A stretch of 64,000 nucleotides of DNA from Paulownia fortunei. Its lineage: Eukaryota; Streptophyta; Magnoliopsida; Lamiales; Paulowniaceae. Positions 12,501 through 24,500 of the stretch are shown here, piece by piece. The DNA lies in the NCBI GenBank assembly GCA_019321725.1, contig CM033124.1:14136001-14200000 (forward strand), written 5' to 3'. A program made the translations under genes and the position numbers. Each line of letters opens with the position of its first letter. Within the stretch, counting starts at the first letter, position 1. The notes beneath the pieces were generated by a model that did not search any database, was not told where the DNA came from, and saw only the letters and a program-made list of their open reading frames with translations.

Positions 12501-15500
12501 CAAGTTCATTTAACAAGTTAGTTCTAATTTATCAGAATCTTTAATAGTTAAATTTTCATAAAATATAGCATGCGCAGCTTGAAATACACCATTATCACTG
12601 AGTTTAAGAAATTTATATGCTTTACTAAGTAAAAAATATCCAACAAAAATAGATTTCACAGCTTTACTACCAGTTTTGACCTTTTCAAAGTTGTATCTAA
12701 AATATATGTAATACAACCTCATGCCTTCAAGTGTTTAATGCTAGGTTTATGCCCAACCAACAACTAAAGGAGCAAAGATACAGCATATACCTTTCTCACC
12801 CTGATGTTCTTTAGGCTTCTCTCTAGCTGGTTTTCAATTTCTTGAACCTCCTCCATAGAACACGTCCCAAGATTATGCCCTAAAAGTTTCCTGATACACC
12901 CAAAATAGAGTTTATAATTTATAGCTCAATTTGAGGGAAGCAACACATACAAGTTTAAAAAAGGAAGTGTAACAACTAAGAAAAGAACCGGTGAGAATTC
13001 TCTAATAGCTCTATCTTCTTCGCCATGAATGCTGCTTCGTGCTTTAAATGCTGCAAGTGGAGTAAGTTATTGAAAACAATGTCAGGGAGGTGGATATCCA
13101 CGCTTTCTTGGAAATATATGGCTCAATGGAAGCAGCAAAATGCAAAGACAGGAAATACAATGAAACATTCTTTTTATCATGCCAGTTGACCACAAACTTC
13201 AGCTAAACAAGGAATGGAACGGATACTAATCAAAGCTGTTCAAATTCTTCCTCATGATTTATGATGGCATAAATAAACACTGCAAGCACCAATCTCCCAA
13301 ACCAATCTAACTTTTCTTTCCTTGATAATTGCCCTTATAGGGAATCAAATCCGTGACCTTGTTTTTACACCAATTATTAGATTGAGAACGCCTATGTTGT
13401 GTCAAAATATACTGATATTAGCAAGGATAAATACACAGTCCAAGCACTAGGATTTGAGACTCACTATAACCGACACCTCAGCAAATAGTACCTTTGTTGC
13501 TACATCTAGGTCAGCAAAAACTAAGATATGGAACAGTGTCAGCTCGTTTCTGTTAGGAGGCACAATTTCCCGTCTAATAATCAATATGAAGTGATAAAAC
13601 CTCCAAGGTCTGATATTCAAGAGGCCCTTTTCAGATCATCAAATTTCAAGACATGACACGACAGGAGCTCTTTTCTGACATTGGTAACTTGATATTTAGC
13701 TACTAATATTCTAGAGAGCCCACAATTTACAGTATTGGAAATGTATAATCTGCAATATGAAATAAGTGAAAATTAACTCCTGTTCTTATTGAAGCAAAGC
13801 CAAAGATGAATGGTTGAACGAAATCAGACTGACTTCACGTATGACCTCCGTCGTTCTTGATTTTGATACGTAAATAATATCTACTTCATCCAATTCTTTT
13901 ATTTTTGTTAATGTATATGTGTTGATATTTCCATATGCCAAGAAAGGATCTTGCACAATAGACAAGTATTGCCCGAGGTTACAGCACTAATAATATAAGA
14001 TTTAAATTAATTAATTATTTAATTAAGTATATTTAATATGTACAAGTTTCATAAAGACATTGGAGATACTCATGCAAGATTAGATTGAAGAAAAATGTAT
14101 GTGCCAGATTTGGAATGATAAGAAAAGAGAAAATCTTGGTGTATATTCAAAGTAAGGCAACAAATCAAATAAGGATCAATTTGTGATATGCAACTATCTA
14201 CACTCTAACATAAGAAACATGTGGATTAACAGTTTAGTGCCATAAGTAATTCATGATTGAGGCGAGTCAACTTATATATATTTTTTGGAAGAATAAGGTG
14301 AAAGTTTCGAGAGAAGACCGCACCCAACCATCTAAAGAAATTAAAAGTTTGAGGAAGTACAACAGTCCAAATTAAGTTGAATGAATCGATCAAAAATATC
14401 TAATTAGTAGAATACAAAAAATTGTTTCAATTTTTGAGGGAGTCTTTAAATTATTTTAGGTCCATATATTGTATTATGGAAATTCATACTTGATTTGTTT
14501 TTTTGTAGGATATTCGTATATAAAACATGTCAAAATTTGTGTTTATTTTATATTTCCACTACGTATTTCAAATTGATGTTACAATACTCAAAACAATACT
14601 AAGTAATCAAGTTGATGACAACTAAAACTGGACAACATATTTTATCAATTTTAAAATAAGAGGGTAAATATATATATATAGCATGCACATTATTGCTAAA
14701 AAAATATCACGCATACTCATCAATAAACTTTGAATAAATGTAAAGGCTAATTTTATTTTACCCTTCTTCTCTTGTTGAATATCACTTTACTTAATGTACT
14801 CTCAATTATCTCATTTTATCCTATTATATTCTTATTTTGTCTCGTATTACCCTCTTTTACTCTCATATCTCATTTTACCCCCTATTCTCTTAAAAAATAA
14901 CCAATTGCTATTACCTATTATTTTTAGTGAAATTACTTCAAAATATTTTAATATTATATATTTGTATTTATGTTGCAATAATTTTCTCAACTTGATTAAT
15001 TAATATTTATTATTAAATTTATTTAAAATTTTATTATACCTTAATTTTAATATTATTTTTTAATTTAATATAGTTCATATTAAAATACTATATAGTAGAA
15101 TATTTTTTATTAGCTAATACTCTTTACTTTTGAATTTTTTACTTATTATAAATCTAAAAAATATATAATATATTTTTAAATAATATTTTATTAAATATGT
15201 AAAATATGAGTAATATCTTTTTATCATTAAAGGAATAATCTTAAAATCATAAAAACTATATTAAATTTAAAAATAATCATTATAAACAGGTAGTAGGAAA
15301 AGAAAATACTAAAATGACTATATTTTTTAAATTTAACACGGTATCAATTAAATTGCAATAATTCAACTATCTACAATTTTTTTAATAGTATTAAATTAAG
15401 CCTTAGATAACTTCATCAATAATGAAAAATGTATTACTAATATTTTACATAATTATTTAGAAATATATTGTATATTTTTAATATTTATGATGAGCAGAAA

Positions 15501-18500
15501 ATTTATAAGTAATTTATTAACTAATAAAAAATATTATGCGGTATTGAAATTCAATAGGAACTATGTTAATAAAAAAATAGCCACTAAAGTTTAAGTATAA
15601 TAAAATTTTAAATTAATTAATATTAAGTATTATTTAATTAAATTAAAAAAATATTAAAATATAAATAAAACTCCATCAATATTAGAATATTTTAAAATAA
15701 TTTTACTATAAATAATGCGTAAGGACAATCTAATTATTTTTTAAAAGTATGGTGGGTAAAGTGAGACAATTAAGGATACAAATGAATAAAGTGATATTCA
15801 ATAAAAATATAATGAGGCAAAGTGAAATAACCCAAAATGTAAATTACTGCTAAATAAAAATCATACTCATTAAACTTTAAATAAATGTATTTTACATGCA
15901 GTACAGTGCTGACAATCAAAAAATAATATCACCTAATCAAAATTTTCATTTCACTATTTCGAAGCTTGTCTTAAGTTATATAAAGAGTTACATACTTGTA
16001 TATTTTTCTACCCTTCATCTTAATCAATTTTAACGTCCAATTGATGAAAAAATAACTTATAAATAGATGCTAGTGTAAGCAAGACCCTAATGCATGTCAT
16101 ACGAGCTATGAATGCATAAGTATCGAAATAATCTTTATCCTCTTTTTGCTTAAATTCTTTGACAACTAATATGGTCTAAAACATTTGTATGGATTCACAT
16201 GTATTTATATTTTCTTTCAAACACCAATTTACATTTTATAGGTACCGAAGCAGTAGATAAGTTTGTGAGAATCTATGTGCTATTAATAAATAATGAGTTC
16301 ATTTCATCATTAAGTGTCTCTTTTTAGAATACATCTCACAAAGCCGTTGCTTCACTAAATTCCTAAGGATTATCTTCCATAATAAATAAAATGCGTATCT
16401 TATGATATATGCTTCAACAGTAAAATATACGAAGTAGGATCTGACTTCTTTTCCACTCTTCCTCTTGATTTCTTTTATTTTCTAGAGCATGGCTTGTAGT
16501 TTAGTAGGTTGTGCAGATTTTATTTTGATTTCAAAAACCCAACATCTCTAGATTCAATTATCACTTTTGAATCAAGTCCAACAGCTTATAAGCTTTTGAA
16601 TTCTTTGTATAACTATGTGCACACTTTTTAAAACTCTAAGTTCTAATTTTGTGCTTTTTAGTTTATTTACTTTATGAAGCCAAACAACTCCGAAATTAAG
16701 ATGGCTTTGCTTTTGTTCTGACCTTTCTGTAATTCATTTGGAGATATCTTTAATTTCTTTGAGGGTATTCTGTTATTGCATATTGTAAGTTGTTAACATT
16801 GCTTTATATTACATATTACTAGGCAAAAATTTAAGAACATTGCATTAGTTATGCTAACTAGAGTTATGTTAACTAGGTAGGGAGTGTTTGCAAAAATTTC
16901 TACTTTTAAAAAATTAATTAAATTTAGATATTGTGATAAGTGGAAAAGATAGTTATTGTTTAGAAAGGAAGTAAAAAACTAAAAAAATTGGGAGTTGAAG
17001 TGTTTGGTAAAAAAACAGTTTCATATGAACTTATCAATAGAATAACAAAAATATCAAAAGCATTTTTTTGGATTATCTAAAAATTTTGAGGTTAAAAATA
17101 TTAAATAAACTTCTATGTATTTATAAAAATACCAAAAACACTTTTAAGGAAGCAGAAGTACCCCCAGCTCTCAGATTCTAATCAAACCAGACAGAAGCAA
17201 AATCAGAAGTTGACATGTAAAAACACTAAAAACTACTTCTTCTTCTTTTTTTTTTTTTTCGGCCATAAGCTGAAAATCACTTTGCACTTGCAAACATCCC
17301 CTTAAAAATAGGTCAACTAATGTTCTATTTTTCCTTTGTGTTTGATCCATTTTATTGAGAATATGTGGCGCATTATATGGTATAACTCCATTTTCATTGG
17401 AGTAAGAAAACTAATTTGAAAAATATTCACCTTAACGTAGTCCTTTCATGCTTTAAGTCAATCTTATTGCATTGAGAAAACAGAACTGATATTGAGCCTC
17501 AAGAAAATATTATAGGCACTCCATTCTTACTTTTTTTCCTAAGTAAATGACAAGAATATCCATTGTTCAAGAAAAGCATTCATTAAAAATTTCTAAGATA
17601 AATATAACATGAAATAATCAATTCAACCTTATTACCTCCTATTCTATTTTGCATAGTCGAGCACCACCAGACACCCAAAAACTCATCCGTCCTCTTACAT
17701 TCTCACTTTTAAACCTTGATTATATTAACTTCTATAATTATTGTGTATTTCATATATGTATTTTATGTTATATACATTGTGAAATGGAGCGAAAGAGTTT
17801 GGATTAAAAAAAAGGATTGTATTTGAATTATTTATAAAAATGGTGCGAAAGATTAAATAGTTATCTATGTTGTAAATTATATGTGCCTACAATATACGAT
17901 TGTATTCAAATTAGTTGATATATAAAGCTAATGATCTCTAAAAAGTAATAAAAAAAAATTAAACCTCTACTAATTGTGTAACTTGTCTAATATCAACAAA
18001 GATATAATTCTGTCCTTCATATATGTTGCATATGTTTAATAAATTCTTTTTATCTAAAATTCAGTATTGTGTTCTGAAAAAAATTCTAAAACACATCTTC
18101 AATGATTATTTTCTCTATTCAATTTCTTCCATGCATTATATACAAGTTAGTCTTTCCCATAATTTTAACATGTGTTATAGCTAGAAAAACTAAAATAACT
18201 GATTATTTTCCTTAATTTTATGTACATATAGCAATGTTTATGATGCTTTTTTGTATACGAAGTCTAAAATTCTATCTAGCCTTTTTAAAGTTTTGTCTCG
18301 TTTTCATTTTCATTTTCTTTTTTCTTTTTTTTTTCATTTTTTGTAGTGCTACTAGAATTGTACAAAATCGCTTGTTTAGAAAGAAAAACCAACCTCTTAG
18401 TCAATTCAATAAAGTTTTAGGGAGATTCTTACATTATATTTATTGAATTGACTTGCAAATTGAAGGCACAAATACTTTACAAGATATTAAGAAGACTAAG

Positions 18501-21500
18501 TATTTGTCACTACAAAAAATGACTTTGGCTATTTGGTATTAATGCTCAGTTTAGAATTGTTCTTTGTTTTTTAAAAGTAAAACTCATTAATTTTTTGCTT
18601 GATCTATAAAACATGACTTTTTTAATTACTTTTTACTTTTAATATTTTTTGTGGTGGACTAAGTTTGTTTTGGTATAACATCGATTTTTGTTATAAAGCT
18701 TCTTAATCAGTTTTAGGTTTACAATTTCCTTGCTTAAGTAGTGGACAAGAAGAAAAAAATCAAAAAGGAGAATAAGCAAGAAACTAACAGAAGTAGAGTA
18801 ATAGTGAAAAGAGCTATCATATAAAGTTGTTTGTGTTGATTCACAAGGATAATCTCAAAATTCAATTTTGAAAAGAATTAAGTATTTTATTAATTCATGG
18901 GCATTCTTCTCAAAACCTACCTATATTCATTTATGAGTGTTAATATCATTCCCCTTCAAAAAAATTAAATAACTTATGAAGAACCTGAAACCCATACCAT
19001 ATTTCATCCAAATTGACAAAAAATGAAGAGCAATAATTCAACTTCAGTACTCAAGTGCAATGGGAGTTTGCACTAGGCTAAATATTGCATATGTAGTGTG
19101 TGAACTTTCTATATTTCTCACAATCATAATTATGAGCATTGGAAGTGAATTGTAAGGACATTTGTATATCTTAAATGCACAAAATCTAGGACTATAAAGT
19201 TAACAGTCCATTAGTGTTTGAAAAATTTTCTTATATTAGTTAGATACGTAGTGTAAATAATAAAAATTTCACAACAGGATGAATTTTTTCTTTTGTTAGG
19301 GGAACAATACCATGGGCACCAACAAATAAATATGCACTACTCATTCCATTATAAGAGTTGAATTTATTCTTTTAGCGGATGTGGGCAAAGAGGCAGAATG
19401 GGTAAAATAATTTATTACTGAATAAAAAATTATAATCACAACATATGTTACCATATCTTGCAGTGTGATATTGAAACAACAATGTCCAAAGCACTTAATA
19501 TGATGTACAATGGAAATGTCTTTCTAAGACATATTCATTTAACATTACTATTACAATTTTATTTGGATCATAGAAAATTAATAAATTCTGGCAACTAAAG
19601 GGCTCTCAAGAGGTTTGGTCATTAGTTTCATATAATGAAAGGGATTACGGCATTTCTTAAAACAATCATTTGAATATAAAAAAGAATGATTATGAACTCT
19701 CATGATGTTTACGTAAATATTAAAAGACTTCACCGAAATGAACATAAATTGGTTTTAATAAATTTTAAATTATTTTTACAAGTGTCCATGACTCTAGGAT
19801 TAAGTACAAGGCCAAACAACTAGAAAACTATATATTTATGTGTTTAAATATGACAATTTTATTTTTAATCCTGTAAATTAGCTTATTTTCAATTTTAAAC
19901 TTTTATGTATTCAATTAATAATTTTGACCCATTATTTTTTAACTCGGTATCAATTTAAGTCTTTTTAGCAGAAAAGTTCAAAATTTAGGGATTCTCCTAA
20001 TTTGGAGAGAAATTGATGATGTGATGAAAACATGATGCTGACATGACGACGAACTAGATAAAATTATGCTCATATAATAAAGCATATAAAACTTGATAAT
20101 AGTAGTGTTTGAACCTTGCACTAATCAAAGCTAAAAACTTTCATCTTACTTATTTCACCACTTAGACTATCAATAATCTATATAATTATGTCTATAAGTT
20201 TTTAAATAAACATTAATGAAGGGTGGTCTTAATTTTCTTGTTCTATTGCACTGCAAATTCAATGCATATACATAAGTTTTTTCCTATAAATATTTAATAT
20301 ATATTAAAAAGTTTAAGTAAGTAATTATGATTAAAATACAGTATATTGTTGAATTCATATTCATATCTAAAATTATAATAACAAAAAAGTTAATTTAAAA
20401 CATTAAATTTTAATAACATTATAATATATTAAATATTACTAAAATAACATAATGTATATTGCATATTGGTAATTAAATAATACATATATAAAGTATGCAA
20501 GTATTGGATTTGCAGTAACAAGAATATAAATACCACCCTTGATTACGTTTATTTAAAAAATTACAAGTACAACTACATGTATTGTTGATGGCCCAAGTAC
20601 TGAAAGAAGTAGATAGCCCAGGTAGTGAAAGAGAGGCATAATGAAATTTTTTTGGACTTAGTTGGCACCTTGGCCTCCATGTCACCATCATATCAATACA
20701 GTTATTGAGGGTTGTCAGAATTGGTTGATGGTGGTAACAAATAATAAAGATATATTTAAATACAATTTAATTATTTATGAGTATTATAATATATTTTATG
20801 CTTGAGTGATCATGTATCAAATTTTATTTTTTTTTTTAAATAATTATCACTCAAAAAGATTGATCAAATTACCTGTCAATAATTAATTTTGGATTTGAAA
20901 TATCATAAATATTTGTACTATTGTACACATTGTAAATCATTAAACTATTATTGCTTCGTAGCATCAAATTTTGAAATTTAATTTTAGATTAAACTAATAA
21001 TTTAATTTTTGGATAATTAAGGATTAGAGAAGATGTTGGATTTTGAATATGTTTTTCCTAAGCATTAGCTAGGTTCAATTTAATTTTTTTTTCTTCAAAT
21101 ACATCACCCGCATGCTGATTAGGGTTGAGGTTTATCCCGCGTCATAGTTACAATTTAAGTCCTTAATTAAAGAAATAGTAGCAATTTTAATTTTATAAGT
21201 TAGGTATGGGTGTCCTTTTTTGTTCTAGTATAATACATTCTATTTTTTTCCTCCAAATTCAAAAAAACACCAAATAAAATAGTTATCTGCCTGGCATATT
21301 GCACTTTCTAGCCATCTTTTTATTTTTTTTTTGGTGAAATTTATCCTTAAATTGAGAAATGTTTAAAATTAGTTTACCTAAATTTCCATTGACTCTTTTC
21401 TAAGGTCTTGTATATATGCTACGATCTCTTCTATACATCTAAAGTTCCTATCAATGTAAACATAAGGTAAAAGCTTAATGCTTATATTATTCATTATTAC

Positions 21501-24500
21501 AAGGGGTACATCATGGATCTATAATTTGTTTTCTTTTTCTATTCTACACTATGGCAATTAAACTCAGATTTGACTCCTAGAATCGTACTCACGTCTATTT
21601 TAATGTGTTTTAATTTTTTTATCCAAATTTTATAGTTAGAATTATAACAATGCACCATTAGTCACTTGGATAATATATTATTGAGAATCTTGATCATATT
21701 AGAGAAATCTGATCTGATCTGATTGTTACTATTGAGAATCTCCATCAAATCAGAAAAAATTGATTTGATTGTTGATTGTAATCTGTATATAAGAGGTAGA
21801 GTATTTTCCTTTCTTATTCAATCAATAAATGATTATTCTATCATGGTATCAGAGCCAAGTTAATTGGTTATTCCCTTCAGTTTTTTTTCTCTGCCATTTT
21901 TTTTCCAAGCCTGTTCTTGCTTTTTTTTCGTTTCTTTTTTTGTTTTGGTTGCTATCGCTTTACCATGTCAGAAATTTCTGAATCTACTCCTGTTATTGAT
22001 TATAATCACTCAATATTACCCACATCTACTTTACATTCTCACTCTATCCAAATAACAACAATCTGCCTTAATGAGAACAATTTTCTTAGATGATCACAAT
22101 CTGTTCGGATGTAAATCAAGGGTCGAGGTAAAATTGATTATTTGATCGGTGACACAATAGAACCATCAAAGACAGACTCTAGCTATGCTACTTGGGATGC
22201 TGAGAACTCCGTGATCATGGCATGGTTGGTGAATTCTATGGAGGAGGACATTAGCTCGAATTACATTCTCACTCTATCCAAATAACAACAATCTGCCTTA
22301 ATGAGAACAATTTTCTTAGATGATCACAATCTGTTCGGATGTAAATCAAGGTCGAGGTAAAATTGATTATTTGATCGGTGACACAATAGAACCATCAAAG
22401 ACAGACTCTAGCTATGCTACTTGGGATGCTGAGAACTCCATGATCATGGCATAGTTGGTGAATTCTATGGAGGAGGACATTGGCTCGAATTATATGTGCT
22501 ATCCTACTGCCAAAGCCCTTTGGGACAATATTACTCAAATATATTCAGACCTTGGGAATCAGTCCCAAATCTATGAGTTACAACTCGAACTAGGTGATAT
22601 TCGTCAAGGTAAAAATTCAATTACCAAATATTTTAATGTGCTTAAGGGTTTGTGGCAGGATATTGACTTATTCAATAACTATGAGTGAAAGAATCTGGAT
22701 GATTGTTCCTGTTTCAAGATGGTAGAAAGTTCAAGAATATTCAAATTCTTAGCTGGGCTTAATATTGAGTTTGATGAAGTTCGGGGTAGAATCATTGGTC
22801 GACAACCTCTCCCTTCTCTCGGTGAAGTGTCCTTTGAAGTGCGTCGTGAGGAAAGCAGGAGAAATGTTGTGCTTGGGAAGAAGTTCTCTAGACCAATGGA
22901 AAATTCAGCCTTACTGGGCACTATAACTGTTGTTTCTCGCTATCCTAATAACCAACATCGTATGGATGAGAAACCACGAGTTTGGTATGATCATTGTAAT
23001 AAACCACGCCACACTCGTGAAACCTAGAAATTGTATGGAAAACCAACTGATTGGAAGCCTGTTGAATGGAAGACTAATAAACAAGGAGACAATAATCGTA
23101 CCCCTACTAAAGCACATACTGTTGAGACTTCCTCATTGAGCAAAGAATAATTAGACCAACTTTTACAACTGCTAAAACCCACTCTGGCAACTCCTATAAT
23201 ATCTCTAGCTCAGTCAGGTAGCCTTCCGTGTGCATATTCTCTTTTAATATTTGCACCTTGGATCATAGATTTAGGTGCCTCCGACCACATGACTAATTTA
23301 TCTCATTTATTTATCTCTTATACACCTTGTTCTGGAGATAAAAAAGTACGTATTATAGATGGAAGTTTATCTTCTATTGCTGGAAAAGGCTCTATTCGTT
23401 TGTCCAATAAAATTGTTTTATAATCTGTTTTACATGTCCCAAAACTCCCTTGTAATCTGTTATCTGTAAGTCATTTAACTCAAGATTCTAATTATCGTAT
23501 TGTCTTTGGTGTCTCTCTTTGTGAATTCCAGAATCTGAATTCGGGAATGATGATTGGCAGTGCTAGATTGATAGACAATTTCTACTATTTTGATGACAAT
23601 CAGTCTGAGAATAAACAAGCTCAGGGTTTTATTGGTAGTGTTCGTTCAATCCCTGTGCGTGATAAAATAATACTATGGCATAATAGATTAGGACATCCTA
23701 GTTTTTTTTTATTTAAAGCATTTGTTTCCAAGTTTATTTAAAGGATTAGTTTGTACTTCTTTCCATTGTGAAACTTATTTCTGGGCCAAAAGCCATCGAA
23801 ATTCTTATAATATAAAACCTTATTATGCCTCAAAGCCTTTTTATTTGATACATAATGATGTCTGGGGTCCTTCGAGGATTACTACTTTAACTGGAAAAAA
23901 ATAATTTGTGACGTTTATTAATGATCACACACGCCTATGCTTGCTTTATCTAATGAACTCTAAATCTGAGGTACCAAAACTCTTTAAGGATTTTTACTCT
24001 ATGGTTGAAAACCAATTTCAAACCAAAATAAGTATTCTTCGGAGTGATAATAGAACAAAATTTTATAATGATTGTTTAGGTGATTTTTTTGCTAGAAAAA
24101 GGTATTTTACATCAATCAACTTGTAGGAACACTCCACAGTAAAATGAAATTACAGAACGTAAAAATAGACATCTACTTGAACTAGGTAGAGCTCTTATAT
24201 TTCATATGAATGTTCCTAAATATCTTTGGGGGATGCAATTCTAACAAGTTGTTATTTGATTAAAAGAATGCCTACAAGGGCTCTAAACTATGAAACACCT
24301 TTACAAACTCTTAAGAATATTTTTCCAAACACACGCCTTACCTCATATTTACCCTTAAAATTTTTTGGTTGTACAGAGTTTGTCCATATTCCAACTCACC
24401 TCCAATCCAAATTTGATCCAAAAGCCGAAAAATATGTTTTTTCTAGGGTATGCTTCTAATAAAAAAGGGTATAGGTGTTTAAATCCTAGCACTAGGAAAA

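Larger units (their letters stand above)
8467..12763 (-). mobile_element. Degenerate Ty1/copia retrotransposon fragment (integrase end to RNase H and 3' LTR)
   Basis: Minus-strand conceptual translation gives copia pieces in the right order. These are the integrase C-terminal region with KPSIKHLKA then a stop then GCI (about 12750-12690), the SH3-like region with KSIFVGY (12510-12722), reverse transcriptase with DCKWVL and [12 protein letters not shown] (11893-12207), the RT tail with [20 protein letters not shown] (11244-11549), and RNase H. RNase H starts with [12 protein letters not shown] near 11.18 kb and resumes with [12 protein letters not shown] at about 9.22 kb, after a foreign insertion. 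It ends with [14 protein letters not shown] and a typical [16 protein letters not shown] segment near 8.9 kb. A TATA-like CTATATAAGTAG at 8467-8473 suggests the 3' LTR lies around 8.1-8.75 kb; its exact limits are not seen. Gag, protease and most of integrase are missing. Frameshifts and stops make it dead. Confidence 0.8.
7334..12790 (-). other. Intron 4 of the MADS-box gene (5.5 kb)
   Basis: The donor AAG|GTATAT follows the 100-bp K-box exon and the acceptor TTTTCCAG precedes the first 42-bp exon. Almost the whole intron from about 8.4 to 12.76 kb is a degenerate minus-strand copia fragment, in the same orientation as the gene, interrupted by a plus-strand LTR-like insertion. Only about 27 bp separate the splice donor from recognisable integrase sequence. 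7334-8400 is AT-rich, with an (AT)n run near 7941, and no gene is seen there. Confidence 0.88.

Noticed and set aside
18508..18540. CACTACAAAAAATGAC, resembling a CACTA terminus
   Set aside because: Only one end is seen, with no subterminal repeats or matching inverted end nearby; chance is likely in AT-rich DNA.
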